From NCBI RefSeq assembly GCF_029016285.1, contig NZ_CP091976.1:62001-126000 (forward strand): 64,000 nucleotides of DNA. The letters run 5' to 3'. This DNA comes from Vibrio sp. DW001. GTDB lineage: Bacteria; Pseudomonadota; Gammaproteobacteria; Enterobacterales; Vibrionaceae. A program made the translations under genes and the position numbers. Below the pieces are notes generated by a model, which worked only from the letters and a program-made list of their open reading frames with translations, ran no database searches and had not been told where the DNA came from. Below are positions 9,198 to 17,333 of this stretch, piece after piece; position 1 is the stretch's first letter, and each line of letters begins with the position of its first letter.

Positions 9198-10382
9198 ATG
9201 AATAAATTACGCTTACCAGCGGCAATAGTTGTTACTCTTTCATCTTCCTATTCGATGGCCGCAAGCTATTCTATCGATGCTCGTGGCGACGCTATGGGTG
9301 GTGTTGGTGTGGTATCCGCAAGCTACTTAACGGCTCCGTTTTATAACCCTGCAATGGGCGCAATCTATCGCAGAAACGATGACGCGGGTATGCTTTTACC
9401 TGGTGTCGGGATATCGTATAACGATGAGAATCAGCTGATAGACAATATTGATACGATGGCTGATTTGATAAGTGGCGTTGATCTGAATGACTCATCTACA
9501 TTCACTCAAGAAAAAATTGATGAACTCGATGCGGTCATGAATGACATGGAAGGTGATAACGCCCGGGTTGAGTTTGGCGTTGTTGCCGCATTTGGTATCC
9601 CCAACCCATATATTTCGACCACCATTTTTGGTAAAGCCTATGCCGAGTCTTTTATCGCGCCGGATATTGCTACTTCCAACGACTCGCTCCCAGAACAAGC
9701 GGCTATTGCAGATAGAGCAAGCCGAAGTACAGTGAATGCCGTCTCTATCGGTATATTGGAAGCGGGTGCCTCTTTAGCCAAATACCAGACAGTCTTTGGT
9801 CAGCACATGTCTTTTGGTGTCACACCCAAGTTTCAGAAAATCAATACCTATATCTATTCAGCTTCTGTCGAGAGTTACGACCTTAAAGACGTATTTGAAA
9901 ACAGCACATCGGAAAGTACGTTCAATCTAGACGTTGGTGCTCTTTGGTTTTATGGACCATTCCGAGTGGGCTTCGCCGGAACAAACTTGGTATCGCGAGA
10001 TATTGAAACGCAAATATCAACGACATCTTCTGGCTCTACTCAATCGTATACCTACCAATTGCGCCCTCAATACACAATTGGTGCGGGTTTTGTTGCAGAT
10101 TATTTCTCATTGAGTGCGGATTATGATGTTAACGAAGATAAAAGATTCGACCAGTTCGAAGACAATACGCAATGGGTTCGCGTAGGTATGGAAATTGATA
10201 TTATGAGACAACTCCAACTGCGTGCGGGTTACAAGCTCAACCTTGCGTATGAAGATAGTGATGGGACAGTAACTGGCGGTTTAGGTATTTCACCACTAGG
10301 ATTATTCGAGTTAGACTTAGCGGTAAGTTATACCAACGAAGATTCGATGGGCGCATACGCGAACTTTCTTGCGACTTACTAA
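9198..10382 (+). CDS. vxrD: VxrD-like outer-membrane protein (TraF_2/UPF0164-like barrel)
   Basis: A 394-residue exported protein with signal peptide (to about SMAAS). The mature N-terminus YSIDARGDAMGGVGVVSAS, followed by APFYNPA, is typical of the family often labelled 'conjugal transfer protein TraF' and of FadL-like barrels. The second half has repeated amphipathic strands (for example VRVGMEIDI, LQLRAGYKLNL) and ends in an aromatic residue. There are no conjugation genes nearby, so that label says nothing about function. As fourth gene of the locus it corresponds to vxrD, likely an outer-membrane component acting with VxrC. Confidence 0.7.
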   Translation: MNKLRLPAAIVVTLSSSYSMAASYSIDARGDAMGGVGVVSASYLTAPFYNPAMGAIYRRNDDAGMLLPGVGISYNDENQLIDNIDTMADLISGVDLNDSSTFTQEKIDELDAVMNDMEGDNARVEFGVVAAFGIPNPYISTTIFGKAYAESFIAPDIATSNDSLPEQAAIADRASRSTVNAVSIGILEAGASLAKYQTVFGQHMSFGVTPKFQKINTYIYSASVESYDLKDVFENSTSESTFNLDVGALWFYGPFRVGFAGTNLVSRDIETQISTTSSGSTQSYTYQLRPQYTIGAGFVADYFSLSADYDVNEDKRFDQFEDNTQWVRVGMEIDIMRQLQLRAGYKLNLAYEDSDGTVTGGLGISPLGLFELDLAVSYTNEDSMGAYANFLATY

Positions 10383-10400
10383 AAAAATCATTATAGTCAC

Positions 10401-10420
10401 GCCCCTTACCATTGAGGGGC
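10401..10420 (+). promoter_or_regulatory. Hairpin covering the vxrE ribosome binding site
   Basis: GCCCCT (10401-10406) pairs with AGGGGC (10415-10420) around an 8-base loop. The right arm carries the GAGGGG that would serve as Shine-Dalgarno for the ATG at 10427, and is followed by AGTTTT. It could lower vxrE translation or act as a partial terminator between vxrD and vxrE. Structure is seen; function is inferred. Confidence 0.5.
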
Positions 10421-10426
10421 AGTTTT

Positions 10427-10570
10427 ATGTTTGATGATCTACCAACGTTAACGCATCAAGAGCAACAAGAAGCAGTAGAGAAAATACAAGAATTGATGAA
10501 GCAGGGTATAAGTACTGCTGAAGCGATCAAACTCGTAGCAGAACAAATTAGAAAAGCGAAAGCAGAGTAG
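10427..10570 (+). CDS. vxrE: YoaH/UPF0181-family small protein (VxrE position)
   Basis: A 47-residue protein, [20 protein letters not shown] at the start, charged and helical, with the [16 protein letters not shown] core of the YoaH (UPF0181) family. It starts 44 bases after vxrD with GAGGGG upstream, although that site lies in a hairpin. The order histidine kinase, regulator, DUF2861, barrel, small protein equals vxrABCDE, so the vxrE symbol is used on synteny. Function is unknown. Confidence 0.75.
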   Translation: MFDDLPTLTHQEQQEAVEKIQELMKQGISTAEAIKLVAEQIRKAKAE

Positions 10571-10807
10571 TTAACATAACCAGTGTTCTACAATATCCTC
10601 AAACCCTACCGCACTATAACTAAACTACCTCTGGAAATATATTAACACCATACACGCTGAAATATCTGAACCCCTCTTAATATATCTAAACTCTATAAGC
10701 TATAAAAGAAATTCGAGTACCCGTCACCCAAATAATGCTTTTTTTTTCAATGGTTTGTCTGTGCATATTTATTCAAAGCTCTTTTACAAAACAACAGAAC
10801 TCAGTCT

Positions 10808-10850
10808 AAACAAAGCCCAATGTAATAGAATTACACAGGGCTTTGTTTAA
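10808..10850. terminator. Bidirectional hairpin terminator
   Basis: The outer arms CAAAGCCC and GGGCTTTG enclose an inner hairpin TGTAAT-AGA-ATTACA. AAA precedes and TTT follows the outer stem, so it can serve either strand. It lies 240 bases after vxrE and 355 bases after the end of the leftward diguanylate cyclase; no other gene end is nearer. Confidence 0.75.
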
Positions 10851-11088
10851 TCAGTTTAATGTTCTGATGAGAGTTGTGCAGTGATTAGTTGGTGAGCACT
10901 TGCTATTCTTGGTGGGAATAACAGCCCGTTGTTTGATTGGTTATTACGGTAAAATCTATGGTTAACTGCCCGCTAAACCCGTCAGATTTCACGTAGAGCA
11001 CGGCTGTGACTTTTTCTTGTAGAATTTATCGTTAGCGCCAGTACATTACCGGTCGAAACAAAGTGAAATCTTAATTTTGAGGGGATAT

Positions 11089-11166
11089 ATGAGAATGATT
11101 ATGCATAGCAGGATCGCTTCAGAGCGCATTACCAAATGCGAAGCAATTGAACAAACCGGAGGATAG
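11089..11166 (+). CDS. Possible 25-residue peptide, low support
   Basis: An ATG at 11089 follows TTGAGGGG by 4 bases and opens a 25-codon frame beginning MRMIMHSRIASER and ending at TAG 11166. The ribosome site is good but the peptide has no hydrophobic segment or known motif, and its first codons coincide with a Fur-box-like sequence. It could equally be chance. Confidence 0.15.
   Translation: MRMIMHSRIASERITKCEAIEQTGG
11090..11104. promoter_or_regulatory. Fur-box-like sequence
   Basis: TGAGAATGATTATGC matches the 7-1-7 Fur consensus TGATAATGATTATCA at 12 of 15 positions. No iron gene follows it on either strand, so its role is doubtful. Confidence 0.2.
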
Positions 11167-11205
11167 AAAAATCTTAGGAGGTTACAACACCGAAATCTGG
11201 ATCAT

Positions 11206-12192
11206 TTATTGTTTACAGTCCATTTCAATACAATTGACTGTTACTCGATTGCGGCCTTTTGATTTGGATTCGTACAGTGCCTTATCTGCTCGATGAAACA
11301 CATCGTTTTGCCCTACATCATCACGACTCACTTTACCTACTCCAATACTGACCGTCACGCGAGTTTGATCTGAATTAAATGTAAAACGATATTCTTCAAT
11401 TTTCTGGCATATCTGCCTTGCAAATAGAAGGGCATCATTAATGCCTGTATTTTTCAATAGGATTGCAAATTCTTCGCCACCGATACGGCCAACATTGCCG
11501 ATATCACGTGCTTCTTCTTTTAGTATATTTGCTACACTTCGTATGACTTCATCACCAAAAAGATGCCCATAAGTATCATTAACCAATTTGAAATGGTCGA
11601 TATCGATTATTAACAGGGCCGTTTCTATATTGTTCCTTTTTACACATCCAAAACACTGATTTACTTTCATGCTAAAAGCACGACGATTGAGTAGTTGCGT
11701 AAGGTCGTCAAGTTCGGACAATTCAATTAGTCGATCTTGATGTTCTTGATTAGAGGTGATATTTCGAGCAATCCACACTACAGCCGTTTCTCCATGGATA
11801 GGACTTGTTAGAGGCTGAATACGACTTTCATACCACTGGGTGGTTTCCGGGATCGTTATATTCGGTATTATTGGAAAATTATCAGGAGTGAAGCTGTAAA
11901 GATAATGTTGAGTCTTCTGCGTTTCTAATGCTTCCGTCACTTTAGCGAGAAACTCACTCGCTTTGCTCTTACTCAAAATATCTTCTAGATTTAAGCCAAC
12001 TATAGAATCTGTCGTATAAGTGACCTTCGTATCAACGCCACCAAAGACATCTAGAAACTTGCCTGATTCTGACAAAATAAACACCCTATCCGGAAGAGCT
12101 TTTAAGATAGACAACAGCTCTGAACAACTACAATTTTTACCATTCATACAGTAATTACCTGATAGATTTATCAGTTTAAGGAAACGACCCAT
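11206..12192 (-). CDS. PAS-GGDEF diguanylate cyclase, soluble
   Basis: A 328-residue protein without clear membrane segments, expected to act in the cytosol. Residues ~20-150 form a PAS-type sensor (LLSILKALPDRVFILSESG, then IVGLNLEDIL) followed by a PAC-like stretch with VVWIARNIT. The GGDEF domain spans ~165-322 with IDIDHFKLVNDTYGH and GGEEF at residues 238-242. At the I-site the arginine is kept but the aspartate is glycine (RDIG), so feedback inhibition is probably lost. An alternative ATG sixteen codons in (12144) would remove residues before the PAS domain, including none of its core. The ligand is unknown. Confidence 0.88.
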   Translation of the reverse strand: MGRFLKLINLSGNYCMNGKNCSCSELLSILKALPDRVFILSESGKFLDVFGGVDTKVTYTTDSIVGLNLEDILSKSKASEFLAKVTEALETQKTQHYLYSFTPDNFPIIPNITIPETTQWYESRIQPLTSPIHGETAVVWIARNITSNQEHQDRLIELSELDDLTQLLNRRAFSMKVNQCFGCVKRNNIETALLIIDIDHFKLVNDTYGHLFGDEVIRSVANILKEEARDIGNVGRIGGEEFAILLKNTGINDALLFARQICQKIEEYRFTFNSDQTRVTVSIGVGKVSRDDVGQNDVFHRADKALYESKSKGRNRVTVNCIEMDCKQ

Positions 12193-12597
12193 AAGCTTAA
12201 CGAATGATTGATTGGTATATATTGACTCGAATCAATCAAAGCGTCTGAATAGCGAGAAGTTCTGGCGAGTTATCTAGCGGTTCAGTTCAAGGAACGATAA
12301 GAAAACCTAGCCATTAACCATTATTGCTAGGTCAAAGATATATTCATAGATGATAGATATAACAGCAGTAAATCGATTCTAATATCATATCTATTGATAA
12401 GTGTGATTAAACCATCGGATAAAATTGGTTTTCGGTATTAAAATACGCAGTCAATAATTAGGTCGTCCCCACAAAATGAAAGAACTGTAATGTTGATCAA
12501 ATTACCCTTTACTAGACGCTTATCCCAAGATATACAAAGTAAAAAACCAACCACTGACAAGTACTACGGTTTTATCACACCAAATTAGGAACACATA
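12193..12597. other. Intergenic region upstream of two divergent genes
   Basis: This region of 405 bases lies between the start of the leftward cyclase and the start of the amidohydrolase, so it must hold both promoters. The only structure seen is an inverted repeat ACCTAGC (12305-12311) and GCTAGGT (12326-12332), 7 perfect base pairs with a 14-base loop and no T-run. No operator of a known type is recognised. Confidence 0.4.
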
Positions 12598-14007
12598 ATG
12601 ACACTTAACAGAACATTTTTAGCGTTATCTATCGCGGCATCAAGTCTGTTTTCAATATCGACCTTTGCGCTAGAAAAAGTCGATATTTTAATTACTGATG
12701 CTACAGTGCTAACGATGAATGCAGAAAAACAAGTATTCAATCAAGGAACGGTCGCCATTAAAGGCAATAAAATTGTTGCTGTTGGTGACAGTACTATTGC
12801 CAGTCAATATGAAGCGGACATAACATTTGACGTAGACGGCGACATCGTCATGCCTGGCCTTATTAATACCCACACCCATGTTTCAATGACGGTATTTCGT
12901 TCTCTAGCGGATGACGTTCCCGATCGATTACACCGCTACATTTTTCCACTCGAGGCGAAGTTGGTTTCTCGTGACATGGTTCGTATTGGTGCCAACCTAG
13001 GAAATGTGGAAATGGTTAAGGGAGGTGTAACTACCTACGCTGATATGTACTACTTTGAAGATGAAGTGGCAAAGACTGTCGACCAAATTGGTATGCGTGC
13101 TATTCTTGGTGAAACCGTCATTAAGTTCCCAGTAGCTGATGCTAAAAATGCTGAAGAGGGCATTCAATACGCACTCAACTTTATTGAAGAATATAAAGAC
13201 CATCCGCGTATCACACCAGCATTTGCACCACATGCGCCTTACACCAATACCACCGAGATTCTACAAAAAATTGCCCAATTGTCTAAAGAAAAAGACGTCC
13301 CTGTATTGATTCACCTTGCAGAGTCTAAGCGTGAACAAGAAAAAATAGCCAAGATAAGTGACGGCAAAAGCCCAGTTCAATACATGTATGACATTGGTGC
13401 TCTAAATGACAAACTGGTCGGCGCTCACATGATTTTGGTTGACGACAAAGATATTGAACTCGTAAAAGAGAGCGATATGGGCGTTGCACATAATATGAGT
13501 GCGAATATTAAATCTGCAAAAGGTGTATCACCAGCGCTTAAAATGTATGACGAAGGCATCCGTATCGGGTTGGGAACTGACGGACCGATGTCCGGTAATA
13601 CATTGAGCACTATCGACGAGTTTAGCCAGGTGGCCAAAGTACACAAATTAGTTAATCATGATCGCGCAGCAATGCCGCCAATCAAGGTTATCGATATGGC
13701 AACGATGGGTGCAGCTAGAGCATTGCATATGGAAGACAAAATAGGTTCGTTAGAACTAGGAAAGCTAGCCGATATTATTGTGATTGATACCAAGGCTCCT
13801 AATATGGTTCCTGTCTACAACCCTTACTCAGCTTTGGTTTATTCTGCCTATGCGACAAACGTTCGACATACTATTGTTGACGGTAAAGTGTTGATGCAAG
13901 ATAAGAAAATACTGACGGTCGACGAAGACAAAATCCGGGAAGAAGCACTGGCGTTTTCAGACATAGTTCGCAAAACCGTTATAGATAGTGGTGAAGTCGT
14001 TCAGTAA
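12598..14007 (+). CDS. Exported amidohydrolase of the MTA/SAH deaminase-like (TRZ/ATZ) family
   Basis: A 469-residue metal-dependent hydrolase. Residues 1-24 form a signal peptide ending STFALE, after which the amidohydrolase fold begins (VDILITDATVLTMN). Metal and catalytic motifs are complete: NTHTHVSM, the conserved HAPY, HLAESK, the histidine in AHNMSAN and the aspartate in GTDGPMSGN. The family includes cytosolic 5'-methylthioadenosine/S-adenosylhomocysteine deaminases and related aminohydrolases of N-heterocycles. The substrate cannot be fixed from sequence. A signal peptide is unusual for this family and points to deamination of a nucleoside or other heterocycle in the periplasm. AGGA lies 7 bases before the ATG. 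The genes on both sides are diguanylate cyclases. Confidence 0.85.
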   Translation: MTLNRTFLALSIAASSLFSISTFALEKVDILITDATVLTMNAEKQVFNQGTVAIKGNKIVAVGDSTIASQYEADITFDVDGDIVMPGLINTHTHVSMTVFRSLADDVPDRLHRYIFPLEAKLVSRDMVRIGANLGNVEMVKGGVTTYADMYYFEDEVAKTVDQIGMRAILGETVIKFPVADAKNAEEGIQYALNFIEEYKDHPRITPAFAPHAPYTNTTEILQKIAQLSKEKDVPVLIHLAESKREQEKIAKISDGKSPVQYMYDIGALNDKLVGAHMILVDDKDIELVKESDMGVAHNMSANIKSAKGVSPALKMYDEGIRIGLGTDGPMSGNTLSTIDEFSQVAKVHKLVNHDRAAMPPIKVIDMATMGAARALHMEDKIGSLELGKLADIIVIDTKAPNMVPVYNPYSALVYSAYATNVRHTIVDGKVLMQDKKILTVDEDKIREEALAFSDIVRKTVIDSGEVVQ

Positions 14008-14024
14008 CATTGAGTTCGTTTAAG

Positions 14025-14040
14025 GCCTGCTTTTGCAGGC
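14025..14040. terminator. Short hairpin between convergent genes
   Basis: GCCTGC-TTTT-GCAGGC forms a 6-base-pair stem with a 4-base loop between the amidohydrolase stop (14007) and the opposing cyclase stop (14042). It lacks a proper T-run on either strand, so it is only a weak terminator candidate. Confidence 0.4.
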
Positions 14041-14041
14041 T

Positions 14042-15376
14042 CTAAATAAGCGATTTAACGATGATCGTATTCCTTCCTGCATGCTTAGCTGAATATAAGC
14101 ATTTGTCAGCAGTAACAAACAGATCGTTAGTTGAAAACTCTTTGTTAGGAATAATACTTGCTACACCTATGCTCATGGTAACGTACGGAGAAATAGACGA
14201 TGTACTATGGGGAATCTTGTTTTCTTGTAATATCACAAGAAAATTCTGAAGACTAAACAATGTCTCTTCCGAAGAGGAGTTTGGTACTATAACTGCAAAC
14301 TCCTCACCTCCAATCCGCGCAGGAAGATCGGATGATCTTTCAAAAATATTACCCCAAAGCCTTGCAACCTTTTTAAGGCATTCGTCTCCTTGATGATGTC
14401 CGTACGTGTCATTGTACTGTTTAAAAAAATCAATATCCCCAATCACCAATGTTAAAGACTGTCCTTCTCGCTGACATCGATACCATTCTTTTTCAAACAT
14501 AACGTCAAATTTATGTCTATTTGCGAGTGAAGTTAGCCGATCTCGCTCTGCAATTTCTGTGAGTTCTTTTTTGTCACGTTGTAACTGCTTATCTCGAATT
14601 TCGTAACGTTGCAAAGTATCTAATAGCTGGTCCCTAGGGGCTCCGAACAGCTCATTTAGACTCAATGGCGTCGAAATGAATCGTGAGAGTTTTTGTCGAA
14701 AAATCAAATAGAAACCTAACAGAGGAAAACTATAACATATCGCAATTATCAACTTACCCAATATATTACCAAAAATGATATTGACGGATACGGGACTAAG
14801 TCCTAATGCGAAAGCGACAAGCGGGAAAAATATACCATCGGCGCAGAGGATCAAAATAAACGTCAATGTAAAAATAGAAGTAACCGAGAACAGGCTAGAA
14901 AAATACTTACGAACTTGCTGGAATACAAACAAGAGCAGCAGAATTTCACCCAATATTAAAACTCCACCGATAACAAGTACCAAAAAAGAAACGTAAAAAA
15001 TTGAAGGGGGCAGGTTGTATGGGTCTATAACTAATCCAGAACCGAGTAACCATGCCATGAAGCTGAATCCAAAAAAGACGAATGTATCAACCATCAACAC
15101 CAAGCGAATCATATTCCTAAACGTACAGGTATCATTTTCAATAATAATTAACATTACCGTGCTCATCATGAAAGCCCCGTAAGCAAGGTTTCCGCCAGAT
15201 ATATTCAAAGATTCAGAGAAAGGAAAAGAGTATATAGCACCGGCTAATCCACCTACGAATAAGGTAATCGCAATATACCCATAGAGTGACGCAATGCATA
15301 CTCGAGAATTCAATGTCAAAAAGTATAGTGGTAGTACTGAGTACACTATAACATTCAGAACCAAAGCTTCTAACAT
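14042..15376 (-). CDS. Membrane diguanylate cyclase (GGDEF)
   Basis: A 444-residue protein. Residues 1-~235 hold about seven hydrophobic segments with no named sensor signature. A short helical linker (~245-280, RYEIRDKQLQRDKKELTEI) resembles the signalling coiled coil that precedes GGDEF domains. The catalytic domain (~280-440) has GDIDFFKQYNDTYGHHQGD and GGEEF at residues 356-360. RSSD sits five residues before it, so this cyclase keeps the inhibitory I-site, unlike the two others at 639 and 11206. It should be an active, product-inhibited cyclase at the inner membrane. Confidence 0.88.
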   Translation of the reverse strand: MLEALVLNVIVYSVLPLYFLTLNSRVCIASLYGYIAITLFVGGLAGAIYSFPFSESLNISGGNLAYGAFMMSTVMLIIIENDTCTFRNMIRLVLMVDTFVFFGFSFMAWLLGSGLVIDPYNLPPSIFYVSFLVLVIGGVLILGEILLLLFVFQQVRKYFSSLFSVTSIFTLTFILILCADGIFFPLVAFALGLSPVSVNIIFGNILGKLIIAICYSFPLLGFYLIFRQKLSRFISTPLSLNELFGAPRDQLLDTLQRYEIRDKQLQRDKKELTEIAERDRLTSLANRHKFDVMFEKEWYRCQREGQSLTLVIGDIDFFKQYNDTYGHHQGDECLKKVARLWGNIFERSSDLPARIGGEEFAVIVPNSSSEETLFSLQNFLVILQENKIPHSTSSISPYVTMSIGVASIIPNKEFSTNDLFVTADKCLYSAKHAGRNTIIVKSLI

Positions 15377-15829
15377 GATTGTTATTTGTCCAATTTATTT
15401 ATATTTTTCAATGTTAAAGCTTTTCATTTTGAAATTGAACCGTTGTTTCTAAATATATTTATATAACTAATATGTGCCTCCAACGCGGTTCATTGCCTTT
15501 GTCATGTTCAAACATTTTAGAGGCTTTTCGTCTTGTCTATATCGACGATCATCGTATGTGTCCGCGACCATCTCTAGTAAACGTAATATGGCAAAAATTG
15601 GAGAAAGTTGAATTCAAGAAAATAGCAACAATAGCTACAACAAAGAATTTGAACGAACAATACTCATTCCCCATCTTTTAGTGCGTATTACGTATATTAT
15701 GTTAAATGAATGCGCGCGTGACGTAGAATTCATTCTCCCTTTTTCATGCTCGAGAGAATCTAACGCTAAAGATAGTTACTTGTAGAAACGAATCTAGGCG
15801 TTAGTCGCACGGTTATAATTGAAAGTTCA
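15377..15829. other. Intergenic stretch, no gene recognised
   Basis: This stretch of 453 bases lies between the start of the cyclase and the end of the IclR gene. A 69-codon frame at 15472-15681 has no ribosome site or family resemblance and is not counted. An inverted repeat CTAACGC (15760-15766) and GCGTTAG (15798-15804) lies just beyond the iclR stop; with a 31-base spacer it is a poor terminator. Confidence 0.4.
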
Positions 15830-16579
15830 TTACGTCAATTTACCAGATAATATTTGAGCGACTTTACCCAGTTCAGTTAACAGACGTTGATGCCCATATC
15901 GATTTATTTCTGGCGTTAATCCTGAAACACTGATCGCGTATGACGCTTCTTTTCTAACTTCTAAAGGTACTGCGATACAGGTGATACCAGACTCATTCCC
16001 TTCACCATCGATAGCGAAGCCTCGTTCATAAATGATATCCAATTCTGCTAAAAACTCATCTTTTGTCGAAATATCGTTCTCACCAAAATGGACCAACGCA
16101 TCAAGATCCTGACAATGCGTTTGCCAGTACTTCTCTTTTTCTAATGGCGTAAAATAAGACAACACTACCTTACCGCAAGCAGAATGGGTCAACGATGACG
16201 TTAAACCAGCATGTGCATTTGTGTGAAATGCCGATAATTTTGGCTCTTGCTTTTTCAGTAGGATAACACTATCGAAGTCCCTTCTCTGCAAATTGACAAT
16301 GAAACCGATTCTGTTCGCTAACTCAGCCAAATAAGGCACGGCTTCATTCAATAGAGAATCATTTTGAATAGTCGAATACCCCATCGTCACCATCTTAGTG
16401 GTTAGAGAATAAAGTCCACCAGAAGACTGTCGAACATAACCACTGTTAGATAAGCATTTGCATATGCGATGAACTGTGGGTTTAGGGTAACCTGATTGTT
16501 TACACAGAAGATCTAGGCTTATGCCTTCAGTACAGGCTATTTTTTCTAACACATCAAAAGTTTTATATACAGATTGCAT
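15830..16579 (-). CDS. IclR-family transcriptional regulator
   Basis: A 249-residue regulator. The N-terminal winged helix (~1-65) reads VLEKIACTEGISLDLLCKQSGYPKPTVHRICKCL in register with IclR proteins (broken here by no gap); the C-terminal effector domain (~80-245) has the SACGKVVLSYF segment and GISV-like ASYAISVSGL near the end. It sits directly downstream of the ABC/lactonase operon in the same orientation but behind a terminator, so it is likely transcribed alone. It is the obvious candidate to bind the two palindromes upstream of that operon; that link is inferred. Confidence 0.9.
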   Translation of the reverse strand: MQSVYKTFDVLEKIACTEGISLDLLCKQSGYPKPTVHRICKCLSNSGYVRQSSGGLYSLTTKMVTMGYSTIQNDSLLNEAVPYLAELANRIGFIVNLQRRDFDSVILLKKQEPKLSAFHTNAHAGLTSSLTHSACGKVVLSYFTPLEKEKYWQTHCQDLDALVHFGENDISTKDEFLAELDIIYERGFAIDGEGNESGITCIAVPLEVRKEASYAISVSGLTPEINRYGHQRLLTELGKVAQILSGKLT

Positions 16580-16731
16580 TTTGAATCACACGACTTCTTT
16601 TATTATTGATAATATTATATTTGAATTTAGGATTTATTGACCATTAATTATCATAATAAAAAGACTTACTAATTCAATTCTCGATCAATGGCATAACATT
16701 TTTCTTTATAAATGAGGCCTTTCCCACTCGT

Positions 16732-16756
16732 AAAAACCAACTCATTGTTGGTTTTT
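16732..16756. terminator. Terminator between the ABC operon and iclR
   Basis: Perfect 9-base arms AAAAACCAA and TTGGTTTTT enclose CTCATTG. The A- and T-runs make it usable on both strands. It lies 91 bases past the yhcH-like stop on the minus strand. The rest of 16580-16847 is the iclR promoter region, AT-rich, without a recognised operator. Confidence 0.85.
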
Positions 16757-16847
16757 ATTCGTAGGCGAACTCATTCATCAGATTCTACACTTTTTGATGG
16801 AAATAGTCCCTTCTATTGAATGACTCAACTTATTTGCAAAGTTGACG

Positions 16848-17333
16848 CTATGACTGTTTTATCTTGATAACAACCTTACGTACTCGTTGATCCTCTGTCA
16901 CTGTCAAATTGGGCATATGAACGGTAAGAGGTGAGAACAGGTAAAACTCACCTAGTTTCATTTCAATATATGAAAGACGCACACTATCTTCGTCAATAAA
17001 ACAAATATCACGATCAGTTTCATAATCAAACTGCTTTAGCAGAGATGCTTTAGTTGAATCGGTTAACTCTGCCCAGCCAAATTTCTCTTCACCAGAGACG
17101 ATAAATTGCACGTCACAATAGTTGTTGTGACATTCTGGACCCACACTACTTTTTTGAGAAGTTTGGTACTCCATTACTACAAAAAAAGCATCTTCGATAT
17201 CTAAACCAGTTATCTGGTGTTTACCCAGTTTTATTGATTCAAGATCTTGATTTGCGACAAAATCTATTGCCTTAACAAACTTGTTTGGCAGCAAGTTTTT
17301 ATAATCTTGTGCCGAAAATTTACCTATCCACAT
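16848..17333 (-). CDS. YhcH/YjgK/YiaL family protein
   Basis: A 161-residue cupin-like protein of the family once called beta-galactosidase subunit beta (EbgC-type, DUF386). The MEYQTS segment, CHNNYCDVQFIVSGEEKFGWA and the late LFSPLTVHMP motif carry the histidines and glutamates that bind metal in this family. Members occur in operons for sialic acid, uronic acids or unusual sugars and are thought to open or isomerise the anomeric form; no direct activity can be assigned. It overlaps the SMP-30 gene by 10 bases and is the last gene of the importer operon. Confidence 0.85.
   Translation of the reverse strand: MWIGKFSAQDYKNLLPNKFVKAIDFVANQDLESIKLGKHQITGLDIEDAFFVVMEYQTSQKSSVGPECHNNYCDVQFIVSGEEKFGWAELTDSTKASLLKQFDYETDRDICFIDEDSVRLSYIEMKLGEFYLFSPLTVHMPNLTVTEDQRVRKVVIKIKQS

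Larger units (their letters stand above)
10571..11205. other. Gene-poor stretch after the vxr locus
   Basis: This stretch of 635 bases has no convincing gene. It holds a strong hairpin terminator near 10.83 kb, a Fur-box-like sequence, and one 25-codon frame with a Shine-Dalgarno, all listed separately. The left part (10571-10800) is AT-rich without pattern; 10860-11080 shows no open frame or family resemblance. Confidence 0.5.

Noticed and set aside
9198..10382. Conjugation gene traF
   Set aside because: The TraF-like label comes from a broad family name. No other transfer genes are present and the gene belongs to the vxr locus.
15472..15681. 69-codon frame in the gap right of a diguanylate cyclase
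   Set aside because: No ribosome site, no family resemblance and unusual residue composition; likely chance.
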